Counted from the first letter of the stretch, positions 36,324 to 46,374 are shown. The stretch: 64,000 nucleotides of DNA from Synergistaceae bacterium UBA5827 (GCA_002432945.1 DJHE01000019.1:99323-163322), one strand, 5' to 3'. Notes: generated by a model not told the origin, from the letters alone. A program made the numbers and translations.

Positions 36324-37083
36324 GATGGAGACCTCCTTCCGAGATAAGGGCCGCTGAAATCCCGGCTCCCAGGCCATTATCGATATTGACGGCAACCACG
36401 TTGGGGCAGCAACTGTTAAGAATGCCCAGAAGGGCCGACAGTCCTCCCCAGTTCGAACCGTACCCCACGGATGTCGGCACTGCCACGACCACGGTCTTCA
36501 AGAGCCCTGCCGCGACCGTAGGCAGGGCTGCCTCCATGCCGGCCACTGCGACCACCACATCAGCGCTTCGGAGTTCGGGCAAAACGGCGAGAAGGCGATG
36601 AAGGCCGGCCACACCCACGTCAAAGTGCCGAGTGACCCGGCAACCGCAAAGCTCCGCAACAAGTGCGGCTTCACAAGCCACCGGCAGGTCTGCCGTGCCC
36701 CCGCAGATAACCCCGACGCTCCCCCTCCGGGGATGGTCGGACCCCCTTCGGTAACCGATTCGCGCGACCTCGTCGTAGACAAAGCCGTCAAGGAGGGCCC
36801 CTACCGTTCCGGCCTGTACCTCGTCCATCCTGCTGAAAATCAGGGTTTCGCTCCTGTCGGAGCAACCTCCCGCGATTTTCTCAAGCTGCTTCGCCGTCTT
36901 GCCCGGGCAATAGATGACTTCACCTATACCGCACCGGTAAGCACGGTGAACATCCAGGCGGATGTCGTCCATGTGGAGGGTCGCCATCCTCGACAAGGTC
37001 TCGAGCCCTTCCTCGACAGACATCTGTCCGCCTCGGATCTTTTCAAGGAAATCCCGGTACGGGCCCTCGGGGTTGGGATTCAT
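36307..37083 (-). CDS. larB: LarB, pyridinium-3,5-biscarboxylic acid mononucleotide synthase
   Basis: First enzyme of nickel-pincer nucleotide biosynthesis, carboxylating and hydrolysing nicotinic acid adenine dinucleotide. The 258 residues carry an AIR-carboxylase-like fold with GVICGGTADLPVACEAA near 125. The strongly conserved tail has VGYGSNWGGLSALLGILNSCCP and VVAVNIDNGLGAG. The cysteines of that tail are in the region where the family's catalytic cysteine lies. ATG start at 37081-37083, 13 bases after guaA. LarC and LarE, needed to finish the cofactor, and the racemase LarA are not in the window. Confidence 0.92.
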   Translation of the reverse strand: MNPNPEGPYRDFLEKIRGGQMSVEEGLETLSRMATLHMDDIRLDVHRAYRCGIGEVIYCPGKTAKQLEKIAGGCSDRSETLIFSRMDEVQAGTVGALLDGFVYDEVARIGYRRGSDHPRRGSVGVICGGTADLPVACEAALVAELCGCRVTRHFDVGVAGLHRLLAVLPELRSADVVVAVAGMEAALPTVAAGLLKTVVVAVPTSVGYGSNWGGLSALLGILNSCCPNVVAVNIDNGLGAGISAALISEGGLHRGGGE

Positions 37084-37096
37084 CTCCGCAGGAACC

Positions 37097-38638
37097 CTAC
37101 TCCCATTCGATCGTTGCCGGGGGCTTGCTCGTCACATCGTAAACGACCCGGTTGACCCCCTGGACCTCGTTGCAGATCCGGTTTGCCGTCCTGTTGAGGA
37201 GGTCCGCCGGCAGCCTGGCCCAGTCCGCGGTCATCGCATCAAGCGATTCGACCGCCCGGAGAGCGATGGCCTCGGCATAGGTCCGTACATCACCCATCAC
37301 ACCGACGCTACGGGCAGGCAATAGGACACAGAAGGCCTGCCAAAGTCGATCGTAGAGACCCGCCTTCCGGACCTCGTCGATGAAAATCGCATCGGCCCTT
37401 CTCAGGGTATCGAGACGGTCGGCTGTGATCTCGCCAAGGCATCGGACCGCCAATCCCGGCCCCGGGAAAGGATGTCGCCCGAGTATCAGTTCCGGTACCC
37501 CAAGCATTCGGCCGATTTCACGCCCCTCGTCCTTGAAAAGGTCACGCAGGGGTTCGAGGATTTTCAGGGACATCCTCTCGGGAAGCCCCCCAACGTTGTG
37601 GTGCGTCTTGATGACCGCGGCTCCCTTGCCCTTGTGCCCGCTCTCGATGATATCGGGATAGAGGGTTCCTTGGAGAAGCCATTGCGCCCCCCCGATCTCC
37701 GCAGCCTTCTCCTCGAAAACCCGGACAAAGAGTTCGCCGATGATCTTTCTCTTCCTTTCGGGTTCGGAAACCCCCCTGAGCCCTTCCAGGAAACGATCCG
37801 ATGCATCGACGTAATGGATTCGCAGGTTCATTCCGCGGTAAGCCTCCAGGACTTCTTCCGCCTCGTCCAGGCGCAAGAGGCCGTTGTTGACAAAAATGCA
37901 ATCGAGTTGATCCCCGATCGCCCGTGCAGTCAGGACCGCCGCCACGGTTGAATCCACTCCACCGGATAGCCCGCACACAACCCGATCGGATCCCACCTGC
38001 TCCCGGATCGCCCGGACCGACTGGTCCGCCCAGTCGCTCAGGTTCCAGTCAGGCACGCAATTGCAGATGGAGAAGAGGAAATTCCTTAGGATCTCCATCC
38101 CCCTGGGCGTGTGCGCCACCTCAGGGTGGAACTGCAGGGCCGTGATCCGGCTTGACTTGTCCGCAAACCCCGAGATGAGCCCTCCCCTGCTTTCGGCGAT
38201 GGCATGGCATCCCGCCGGCAGCGAGGTCACACTGTCCCAGTGGCTCATCCAGACCGACAGGGATTCGGGCATCCCTTTCAGCAGCGAGTTTTCGGAATCC
38301 AGGACCCTGACTTCCGCAGGTCCGTACTCAGCCAGGGGGGCCTGCATGACGGTCCCCCCCAGGCGATGGGCAAGAAGCTGCATGCCGTAGCAGATCCCCA
38401 GGATCGGGATCCCGGAATGGAGGATTGAATCCGGGATCGCCGGGGCGTCTTCCTCAAGGACGCTCCGGGGCCCCCCGGAAATGATGATCCCGTTCGGGTT
38501 GCGGGCCAGGATCGCCTCTTCCGGCGAATCCCACGGAAGGATTTCACTATGGACCTGGAGTTCCCGTATGCGCCTGGCGATGAGCTGCGTGTACTGGGAA
38601 CCGCAATCCAGGATGACGATATTCGAATGAGATGCCAT
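37097..38638 (-). CDS. guaA: GMP synthase (glutamine-hydrolysing)
   Basis: Converts XMP to GMP. The 513 residues contain an N-terminal class I glutamine amidotransferase with the nucleophile in ILGICYGMQLLAH near residue 80 and the histidine/glutamate pair in QFHPEVAHT. The ATP-pyrophosphatase motif SGGVDST follows near 230. The C-terminal dimerisation domain ends SKPPATIEWE, as is universal. ATG start at 38636-38638. A short AGCCCT/AGGGCT palindrome lies just upstream. It heads the guaA-larB-permease-MobB set. Confidence 0.97.
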   Translation of the reverse strand: MASHSNIVILDCGSQYTQLIARRIRELQVHSEILPWDSPEEAILARNPNGIIISGGPRSVLEEDAPAIPDSILHSGIPILGICYGMQLLAHRLGGTVMQAPLAEYGPAEVRVLDSENSLLKGMPESLSVWMSHWDSVTSLPAGCHAIAESRGGLISGFADKSSRITALQFHPEVAHTPRGMEILRNFLFSICNCVPDWNLSDWADQSVRAIREQVGSDRVVCGLSGGVDSTVAAVLTARAIGDQLDCIFVNNGLLRLDEAEEVLEAYRGMNLRIHYVDASDRFLEGLRGVSEPERKRKIIGELFVRVFEEKAAEIGGAQWLLQGTLYPDIIESGHKGKGAAVIKTHHNVGGLPERMSLKILEPLRDLFKDEGREIGRMLGVPELILGRHPFPGPGLAVRCLGEITADRLDTLRRADAIFIDEVRKAGLYDRLWQAFCVLLPARSVGVMGDVRTYAEAIALRAVESLDAMTADWARLPADLLNRTANRICNEVQGVNRVVYDVTSKPPATIEWE

Positions 38639-38742
38639 GAAAGAGCCCTGAGGGCTTCTCCCCCTTCGGCTTGAAATCGGGATGGTCGTATTCGGGATTA
38701 TCTTAACAGACAAAGACATCGACGGAGAACCGCCCTTGTCGG

Positions 38743-38772
38743 AAAAAAAAAGCCCCCGCATTGCGCGGGGGC
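38743..38772 (-). terminator. Intrinsic terminator of groES-groEL
   Basis: GCCCCCGC (38752-38759) and GCGGGGGC (38765-38772) form an 8-bp GC stem with a five-base loop. On the minus strand it is followed directly by nine U residues (38743-38751). It starts 18 bases after the groEL stop. Confidence 0.93.
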
Positions 38773-38790
38773 CAAGCTGGAATTCTATCC

Positions 38791-40434
<1,644 letters not shown>

Positions 40435-40451
40435 CTAAATGGTGTCCAGGG

Positions 40452-40739
40452 TTACTCAACGATCGCGAGGATATCGCGCTCGCTCAGGATCAGGTATTCT
40501 TCGCCGTCAACCTTAACCTCGGTACCGGAATACTTTCCGAAGAGGACCCGGTCGCCGACCTTGACTTCCGGCGGGAGCTTCTGGCCGTTCTCCAGGACCT
40601 TGCCCGACCCGACGGCCATGACCTTGGCTTCCTGGGGCTTCTCTTTCGCTGTGTCCGGTAGGACGATCCCGCCGCGGGTCTTTTCTTCCTGGGTCAGGAC
40701 CTTGACGACGATACGATCCGCCAAAGGCTTCAACTGCAT
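40452..40739 (-). CDS. groES: Co-chaperonin GroES
   Basis: Heptameric lid of the GroEL cage. The 95 residues have the mobile-loop region [19 protein letters not shown] near 18-36 and the typical end [17 protein letters not shown] start at 40737-40739 with GGAGGGATGT upstream. Transcription starts at a sigma-70 promoter overlapped downstream by a CIRCE operator. Confidence 0.98.
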   Translation of the reverse strand: MQLKPLADRIVVKVLTQEEKTRGGIVLPDTAKEKPQEAKVMAVGSGKVLENGQKLPPEVKVGDRVLFGKYSGTEVKVDGEEYLILSERDILAIVE

Positions 40740-40771
40740 GAGACATCCCTCCTGCGATTTGGTTTATTGTA

Positions 40772-40798
40772 TTAGCACTCGTCGATAGCGAGTGCTAA
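40772..40798 (-). promoter_or_regulatory. CIRCE operator of groES-groEL
   Basis: A perfect inverted repeat TTAGCACTC-N9-GAGTGCTAA matches the CIRCE consensus exactly. It is the binding site of the HrcA repressor, which senses free GroEL. It lies in the 5' leader 33 bases before the groES start. hrcA itself is outside the window. Confidence 0.96.
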
Positions 40799-40811
40799 TT
40801 TCCCGGTGAAA

Positions 40812-40840
40812 AGTGTAGGAGCCACCCCCGATTCTCTCAA
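40812..40840 (-). promoter_or_regulatory. Sigma-70 promoter of groES-groEL
   Basis: On the minus strand, TTGAGA (40835-40840) and TACACT (40812-40817) are spaced by 17 bases. The predicted start is about 7 bases before CIRCE, which matches the usual placing of CIRCE in the early leader. Confidence 0.7.
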
Positions 40841-40918
40841 ACGGGACCTAGGCCGATAAAAGGTGAATAGGCGCGCTTTAGGGTCTGAATTTGCTTCTTT
40901 CTTGTTTATTCTTCGTTT

Positions 40919-41959
40919 TCAATCGGATAAAAGAGGCAATGCAGGATCAGGTGACAGATCAAGCCCACTTCGGCGTCCTCTCCAGTAGCCGTTGAAAGCG
41001 GCAGCGGCAACCATCGCGCCATTGTCGGTGCAGAGATGGGCAGGTGGCAGAAAAACCTGCCAGTCCTTCCTTGCCAGGAAGGCAGCCCGCAGGCCGCTGT
41101 TCGCCGCAACCCCCCCCGAAAGGGTGACCCGATTGACCCCGGTCATGCGGACAGCCAGGTCCACCTTGGTGAGAAGGGCCGAAACCACGGCTTTCTGGAA
41201 AGAAGCACACAGGTCCTCCACGGGAACCACACCCTCGTTCTCGAGGCGGCGAAGGAGAGTCAGTGCCGCTGTTTTCAGGCCGCTGAAACTAAATTCGACC
41301 CTTGGAGTGTCAGCCATGGGGACAGGAAGAGGAAAAGCCCCGCAGTTCCCCAGTCCTGCCAGGCGATCGATTGCGGGCCCGCCGGGATAACCCAGCCCAA
41401 GGACCTTTGCAAGCTTATCGTAGGCCTCGCCGGCGGCATCGTCCCTCGTGCAGCCTAGAAGGTTGTAATCCCCGAAAGCCCTTACCAGGATGACTTCCGT
41501 ATGCCCCCCGGAAACAAGGAGGGTCAGGAAAGGAGGGGAGAGTTCCGGAGAATGGATGACATTGGCGAAAAGGTGCCCCTCCAGGTGGTTCACGCCCAAA
41601 AGGGGCAAATTCCAGGCCTGGGCTAGCGCTTTCGCCGTCATGACGCCCACGAGCAGCGACCCCATCAGCCCCGGTCCCGCCGTGACGCCGATGAGGCCGA
41701 TTTCGCGGGAAGGGTCCTTTATTCCTGTCTCTGAAAGTGCCGAGAAGAGCAGAGGAAGGATCCTTTCCTGGTGATCACGCGAGGCCAGTTCCGGGACAAC
41801 CCCGCCATACGGCGCATGAAGCCCGAGCTGGCTGGAAATCAAGGAGGACAAAACCCTGGACTGCCCTTCTAGGATCGCCACGGCCGTATCATCGCAGCTG
41901 CTCTCTATACCGAGGGTCAGGAAACGTTCCGGCCTCAATGCCCTCCACACCCCCTGCAT
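40919..41959 (-). CDS. tsaD: tRNA N6-threonylcarbamoyladenosine transferase TsaD
   Basis: Catalytic subunit that transfers threonylcarbamoyl to A37 of ANN-decoding tRNAs. The 346 residues contain LGIESSCDDTAVAI near 16, the metal-binding histidines of VNHLEGH near 120 and LLVSGGHTEV near 143. The second part of the ASKHA fold has VTLSGGVAANSGLR near 288. The start is uncertain. The ATG at 41957-41959 gives MQGVWRALRP, a GTG at 41948-41950 has GGAGG eight bases before it, and a TTG at 41936-41938 overlaps the zinc-ribbon stop. It is the last gene of the murJ set. Confidence 0.95.
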   Translation of the reverse strand: MQGVWRALRPERFLTLGIESSCDDTAVAILEGQSRVLSSLISSQLGLHAPYGGVVPELASRDHQERILPLLFSALSETGIKDPSREIGLIGVTAGPGLMGSLLVGVMTAKALAQAWNLPLLGVNHLEGHLFANVIHSPELSPPFLTLLVSGGHTEVILVRAFGDYNLLGCTRDDAAGEAYDKLAKVLGLGYPGGPAIDRLAGLGNCGAFPLPVPMADTPRVEFSFSGLKTAALTLLRRLENEGVVPVEDLCASFQKAVVSALLTKVDLAVRMTGVNRVTLSGGVAANSGLRAAFLARKDWQVFLPPAHLCTDNGAMVAAAAFNGYWRGRRSGLDLSPDPALPLLSD

Positions 41960-42120
41960 CCTCCGCAGGAACCGCCGCACTGGCAGGCCTTCGAACTCCT
42001 TTTTTCTCCCCTCTCGTGCAGAAGGACTTTTCCCCGGCACTTAGGGCAACGGGAGGCGAACCCTTCCGATTCGAACCGGTGGTCGCAGGATGCGCATCGA
42101 TAAGCGTGGGCAGGGGTCAT
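41935..42120 (-). CDS. Small zinc-ribbon protein with Cys/Gly-rich tail (FmdB-like)
   Basis: A 61-residue protein. Its first half is an FmdB-like zinc ribbon, YRCASCDHRFES followed by CPKCRGK. The second half ends in an unusual run of cysteines spaced by glycines, CQCGGSCGGCRGCGGH. The tail could bind a second metal or be a sticky metal-storage segment. No function is known to me. ATG start at 42118-42120 overlaps the stop of the exported-protein gene (ATGA), and its 3' end overlaps the tsaD start region by up to 25 bases. Confidence 0.75.
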   Translation of the reverse strand: MTPAHAYRCASCDHRFESEGFASRCPKCRGKVLLHERGEKRSSKACQCGGSCGGCRGCGGH

Positions 42121-42656
42121 TTGCCGGGAACCTTCCATTTCGCCTCTTCCTTTCCATATCCGACCACGATCTCCGTGCCTGCCTTGAGAACAGTCTTGGG
42201 AACGCTGAACGCCAGCGTTCCCGTGAAACCGCTCGGCAACTCCCCGGTCGGCGTATATTCTTTCATGGTAAGTAAATCTTCTAAGGAGACTCCATGGGAG
42301 CCGACAAAAAGGTTCCCGGGAACAAGTTCCCATGGGGTGAAAGTCTCAAACCTGAGAATGAAGAGTGATTTCCCCTTGAGGGACTTCTCCCCAAGGTGCC
42401 GGGAATGCCAGGTCAGCCATTCGGGAGAACCCGGGTCCGCCCTGGCCGTTGAAGCAAGGGCCGCATCGACATAGATAAAGGTCAACCTCGCCCTGGCCCC
42501 GAGAACGAGGTCGCCCAGGACCTGCCCGTCAATCCAGACATTTGCCGACCTTTCTTCAAGAAGCTGGTCCAGGTCTTTGGGCTGGGCAGCCCCGGCATCT
42601 CCCGCAAGAACAAACAGCGAGAGAAGAAGCAGGTATGCACACGCCAGGCGCTTCAT
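42117..42656 (-). CDS. Exported protein of unknown function
   Basis: A 179-residue protein with a clear signal peptide: MKRLA, a hydrophobic core to about residue 18 and cleavage likely after AGDAGAA. The mature part is mostly beta-prone and ends in VVGYGKEEAKWKVPGK. No lipobox, enzymatic motif or repeat is visible. It is translationally linked on both sides: its ATG (42654-42656) lies six bases after the hslO stop and its stop overlaps the zinc-ribbon gene. In a diderm cell it should be periplasmic. I do not recognise the family. Confidence 0.75.
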   Translation of the reverse strand: MKRLACAYLLLLSLFVLAGDAGAAQPKDLDQLLEERSANVWIDGQVLGDLVLGARARLTFIYVDAALASTARADPGSPEWLTWHSRHLGEKSLKGKSLFILRFETFTPWELVPGNLFVGSHGVSLEDLLTMKEYTPTGELPSGFTGTLAFSVPKTVLKAGTEIVVGYGKEEAKWKVPGK

Positions 42657-42662
42657 CTTTCC

Positions 42663-43589
42663 TCACTCTCCCCTGCCTTCGTCAATTGGGGCGGAGCCCT
42701 CCCGGGTGCCCCCGGTCAGTTCTTCCGCCGTGAACAAATAGGATGTCCCGCAAAAATGGCACCGGACCTCATGGGCTTCCTCCGGTTTTTCTTTCCCCAT
42801 CGACTCCACCAGGAGAACCCGGGCAAGTTCCCGGCTGCACCGGCACGAGAAAGAAAACCCTACGTCTTCGAACCACTCGATTCCCATCCCGTCGAAGAGC
42901 GTCTCCATGGCGCTCCGGGCATCTCGATGCGCTTCCAGGAAGCCGCTAACGGAAGGGGTGTTCCTAATTCTTTCCTCGACGGCGCGAATGAGAGGCTCTT
43001 CCGCCCCGGGCAAAACCTGGACCATATACCCCCCAGCCGACAGGACCTTTCCCGGAGCGGCGCTCACGCCCAGGCCGACCGCTGTCCCCGTCTGCTCGGA
43101 CAGACGGTAGTAATGGGCAATGTCCTCGGCCACTTCCCCCGAAAGGAGGGGTACCTGGCTCGACATGGGCTCCTTCATTTTTACGTCCCGGAAAACGCTA
43201 AGCGTCCCGTCCTTTCCCACGCCTGAGGCAACGTCCAGTTTCCCCGCGGCCGAAGGAGGCAGTTCCACCCCCGGGTTGGCCACGTATCCCCGAACCTGCC
43301 CCTCGGGCTCGGCATCCGCGACCACGAGTCCAAGAGGGCCTCCCCCATCAAGCTTTAGTGTAACGCGGGCCTTTTTAAGCTTGATATCAAGAGCCATCAT
43401 CATGGCAGCCATCATGAGACGCCCGAGTGCAGCAGCGGCAAGAGGACTCAGCTTCTGCCGACGCATCGAGTCCGCCACCAGGTCATCCGCCTTGACAGCG
43501 AAAATCCTGAAGTTCCCCCCCGCCAGGAGTCCCCTGGATACCACGGCACCGGGCCGGGACTCTCCGGTTTGCTCCTTTTCCTTTTTCAA
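42663..43589 (-). CDS. hslO: Redox-regulated chaperone Hsp33
   Basis: Holdase activated by oxidation of a zinc-bound cysteine centre. The 308 residues carry the core with SGEVAEDIAHYYRLSEQ near 148 and the redox switch CRC near 248 plus CHFC near 276, so all four cysteines are present. The TTG at 43587-43589 overlaps the murJ stop (TTGA), with GGAGG ten bases upstream. The last 20 residues are an acidic extension. In an anaerobe it is likely part of oxygen-stress defence. Confidence 0.95.
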   Translation of the reverse strand: MKKEKEQTGESRPGAVVSRGLLAGGNFRIFAVKADDLVADSMRRQKLSPLAAAALGRLMMAAMMMALDIKLKKARVTLKLDGGGPLGLVVADAEPEGQVRGYVANPGVELPPSAAGKLDVASGVGKDGTLSVFRDVKMKEPMSSQVPLLSGEVAEDIAHYYRLSEQTGTAVGLGVSAAPGKVLSAGGYMVQVLPGAEEPLIRAVEERIRNTPSVSGFLEAHRDARSAMETLFDGMGIEWFEDVGFSFSCRCSRELARVLLVESMGKEKPEEAHEVRCHFCGTSYLFTAEELTGGTREGSAPIDEGRGE

Positions 43590-45145
43590 GAGGTTCTTTC
43601 CTCCTTCTCAAGAGCCCCGAAGACCCATTTCCACTCGGGGCATCCCATCTTCCACGAGGCAAGCCCATAAACGACCGCCCCAACCAAAACGGAGACGAAA
43701 ACCCAGGCCAGCTTTCTCCAGAGCGCAACCCCCGGGTTGTAGGGAAGGAAAAAGGCCCCGGCAAGGATTGCCGCGGACATTATCGCGAGGGCGGCTCCAT
43801 GGCAAAGCATCCACCCGGCCGTCAGGACCTTCATGGGTTCGCCCAGGTGGCGGCGTAGTCTCCACGCTCCCATGAGAGCCCCGCCTGTAAAAGCGAGGGA
43901 TGAAGCCAGGGCTAACCCCGCATAGGAAAAAAAACGGACTAGGAGAATGCTGAAGGCAAGGTTCAATAAAACGGTGACCCCTGTGACTTTCAGCGCCTCC
44001 CTGGGCAATCGTCTTGCATAGAGCCCCCTCATCACAACGGTCGAGCAGGCCATCCCCGGAAGCCCCAGCGCATAAAGCGCCATGCACCGGCTTGTCGCTT
44101 CCCACGCCCAATCGTTGAAGGCTCCACGGACAAAGAGGACGTGGACGATGGGCCTGGCCAGCAGGGTCATCCCCACGACAACGGGCAGGATCACGAACAG
44201 GGTGAATCGCAGGGCATCCCTGACCATCAGGGCAAAACCGGCGGTCTCCTCGGACCCGAGGCGGGAAAGCATCGGGAGTACCGCCTGGGAGATGGCGATG
44301 ACGAAAAGCCCGAGGGGCAGCTGGATGACGCGGTCTGCATAACTTAGGACCGAAATCGTACCGCCCTCCAGGAAGGATCCCACCATCCGGCTGATTACGG
44401 GATTGACCTGGTTCAGGGACAGACCTGCCATGTAGGGGAAAAAAAGGCAGATAACCTTCCTAAGTTCCGGGTTTCCCCAATCCGGCCTGGCCGGGACGAG
44501 AGGCATCCCGAGAGCCCCCGCCCTCCACCACTGTAGGAGCATCTGGGCGGCGCCCCCCGTCAACACGGCCACCGGAAGGGCCCATATCCCCATGCGGGGT
44601 GCTAGAATGGCCAGGAGTGCAATGTAAAGAAGGTTGCTCAGCGCAGGGGCGACAGCAGGGACGAAATAGCTGTCCAGTGTATTGAGGACCCCCATCGCTA
44701 GAGCCGCAACGGAAACCAGCAGCAGGAAGGGGAACATGAATCGCGTCAGGATAATCGCCAGGCGGGCGTCGTCCCCCGAGAAACCGGGAGCCATGATCCT
44801 AACGAGAAAAGGGGCGCCCAGGAACCCGATAAGGACCGTCGCGCCCCCGGCAATCAACAGGACCGTTGTCATCTGGCGAGCGAGCCTCGAAGCCTTTTCG
44901 CGACCGTCCTCGGCCATCACCCGCGAAAAGACGGGCACAAAGGCTGCCGACAGCGCACCTTCCGCCAGGAGCTGCCGGGACAGGTTCGCGAGCGTATAGG
45001 CAACCAGGAAGGCATCCAGCTGGCGCGTCGCCCCGAAAAGGGCCGCGGTGATGATCTCCCGCAATAGGCCGAGGACACGGCTCGCAAGGGTTCCGACCAT
45101 CATTCTCATAGCGTGACGCACCATCTTGCTCAAGGGGGAAATCAT
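43586..45145 (-). CDS. murJ: Lipid II flippase MurJ
   Basis: MOP-superfamily transporter that flips lipid II across the inner membrane for peptidoglycan synthesis. The 519 residues form about 14 membrane segments. The N-terminal signature ASRVLGLLREIITAALFG lies near 20-37 and the motif LLAEGALSAAFVPVFSR near 58. ATG start at 45143-45145 with GGAGG seven bases upstream; the open frame beyond it is antisense to the divergent gene and is a shadow. It heads the coupled set murJ-hslO-exported-zinc ribbon-tsaD. Confidence 0.95.
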   Translation of the reverse strand: MISPLSKMVRHAMRMMVGTLASRVLGLLREIITAALFGATRQLDAFLVAYTLANLSRQLLAEGALSAAFVPVFSRVMAEDGREKASRLARQMTTVLLIAGGATVLIGFLGAPFLVRIMAPGFSGDDARLAIILTRFMFPFLLLVSVAALAMGVLNTLDSYFVPAVAPALSNLLYIALLAILAPRMGIWALPVAVLTGGAAQMLLQWWRAGALGMPLVPARPDWGNPELRKVICLFFPYMAGLSLNQVNPVISRMVGSFLEGGTISVLSYADRVIQLPLGLFVIAISQAVLPMLSRLGSEETAGFALMVRDALRFTLFVILPVVVGMTLLARPIVHVLFVRGAFNDWAWEATSRCMALYALGLPGMACSTVVMRGLYARRLPREALKVTGVTVLLNLAFSILLVRFFSYAGLALASSLAFTGGALMGAWRLRRHLGEPMKVLTAGWMLCHGAALAIMSAAILAGAFFLPYNPGVALWRKLAWVFVSVLVGAVVYGLASWKMGCPEWKWVFGALEKEERTS

Positions 45146-45186
45146 CACAGGACCTCCTGCAGTCCAACGTGAAAGGGGAGATCCCC

Positions 45187-45648
45187 GTGGGGGAAATCCG
45201 CACAACAGTCTGGTGCCTGGGAAACCCGCTTCGGGGAGATGACGGGGCTGCCGTTCGTTGCGGGGAAATGCTGCTTGAAGCCCCGGAAACTCATCTCGAG
45301 GTCGTCCTGTGCGAGGCGGTACCGGAAAACTTTGCGGCACCGCTCCGCAGGACTCCCCCCGAAAGGCTTGTCATCCTCGACGCCTGCCTCATGGGAACTG
45401 AACCCGGAACGATCCGGATGCTGGACTTCGAATGCCTGGACGGCCTTACAGAAACAACCCACGGATTGCCCCTGGGGGGAATCCTGAAGGATATCCTTCC
45501 TCGGGAGAAAGTCTTTGTCATCGGCATCGAACCCGGGAACACCGATTTTTCGCTCGCCCTCAGCCCCAAGGTCGAAGCCGCCGTTCAACTCCTGGCCTGC
45601 GCCCTCAGGGACGGGTCCTGGATCCGCATCCCGGGAGCCCCCTTATAG
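45187..45648 (+). CDS. HycI/HyaD-type hydrogenase maturation protease homologue
   Basis: Member of the peptidase family that trims the C-terminus of [NiFe]-hydrogenase large subunits. The 153 residues show the opening CLGNPLRGDDGAAV, an aspartate in VILDACLMG and a histidine in TTHGLPLGG. These are the three metal-ligand regions of the family. GTG at 45187 has GGGGAG six bases upstream; a GTG six codons earlier (45169) is also open. It is the only plus-strand gene between 1 and 53,500. It diverges from murJ within 41 bases and converges on lptB with a 6-base 3' overlap. No hydrogenase gene is in the window. Confidence 0.82.
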   Translation: MGEIRTTVWCLGNPLRGDDGAAVRCGEMLLEAPETHLEVVLCEAVPENFAAPLRRTPPERLVILDACLMGTEPGTIRMLDFECLDGLTETTHGLPLGGILKDILPREKVFVIGIEPGNTDFSLALSPKVEAAVQLLACALRDGSWIRIPGAPL

Positions 45649-46374
45649 GGTGAACCGGTCTCCAAGGTAGTACTTGCGGGCGACCTCGCTCTCTGCAACG
45701 TCCTTCGGGGTTCCCTCTACCATGATCTTCCCCTGGTGGATGATAGCTGCCCGATCCGTGATTGCAAGTGTGTCTCTCACGTTGTGATCGGTTAGCAGGA
45801 TGCCGTACCCTTTCCCCCGTAGTCCCAGGATCATCTGCTGGATATCGAAGACCGCGATGGGATCGATCCCGCTGAAAGGCTCGTCAAGGAGAAGGAATTC
45901 CGGCATGGCTGCAAGGCAGCGCGCCAGTTCTACCCGCCTTCTTTCCCCGCCGCTCAGCGCGTAGCCGGGTGAGTCGGCGATACGGTCAATGCTGAACTCG
46001 GAGACCAGGTGGTCAACCAGCCTATCCCGCTCTGCGGATGTCTTTTCAAGCTCCTGCAGGACCAGGTCCAGATTTTCGCGAACCGTGAGATTCCGGAAGA
46101 CGGAAGGTTCCTGCTGCAGGTAGCCCACACCCATCCGGGCTCTCCGGAACATCGGGAGACTGGTGATGTCCCTGTCGTCGATGAGGATCGATCCCGCATC
46201 CGGGCGGACCAGGCCGACGATCATATAGAAGGTCGTGGTCTTCCCGGCCCCGTTGGGGCCCAGGAGCCCAACGATCTCGCCCTGCCTGACTTCGATGGAA
46301 ACGGAACTGACAACCTCTCTTCCCTTGTAGGATTTCTCAAGGGAAACCGCCCGGAGGACATGGGAAACCGTCAC
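45643..46374 (-). CDS. lptB: Lipopolysaccharide export ATPase LptB
   Basis: Cytoplasmic ATPase of the LptB2FG transporter that extracts LPS from the inner membrane. The 243 residues have Walker A GPNGAGKTT near 40, YLQQEPSVFRNLTVREN as the Q-loop region near 85, signature LSGGERRR near 140 and Walker B FLLLDEPFSGID near 160. The tail SEVARKYYLGDRF is typical of LptB. GTG start at 46372-46374 overlaps the lptA stop (GTGA). LptF and LptG are not seen here. Confidence 0.95.
   Translation of the reverse strand: MTVSHVLRAVSLEKSYKGREVVSSVSIEVRQGEIVGLLGPNGAGKTTTFYMIVGLVRPDAGSILIDDRDITSLPMFRRARMGVGYLQQEPSVFRNLTVRENLDLVLQELEKTSAERDRLVDHLVSEFSIDRIADSPGYALSGGERRRVELARCLAAMPEFLLLDEPFSGIDPIAVFDIQQMILGLRGKGYGILLTDHNVRDTLAITDRAAIIHQGKIMVEGTPKDVAESEVARKYYLGDRFTL

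Noticed and set aside
38639..38742. Purine riboswitch before guaA
   Set aside because: The short leader has only a small AGCCCT/AGGGCT palindrome and lacks the conserved junction sequences of purine riboswitches.
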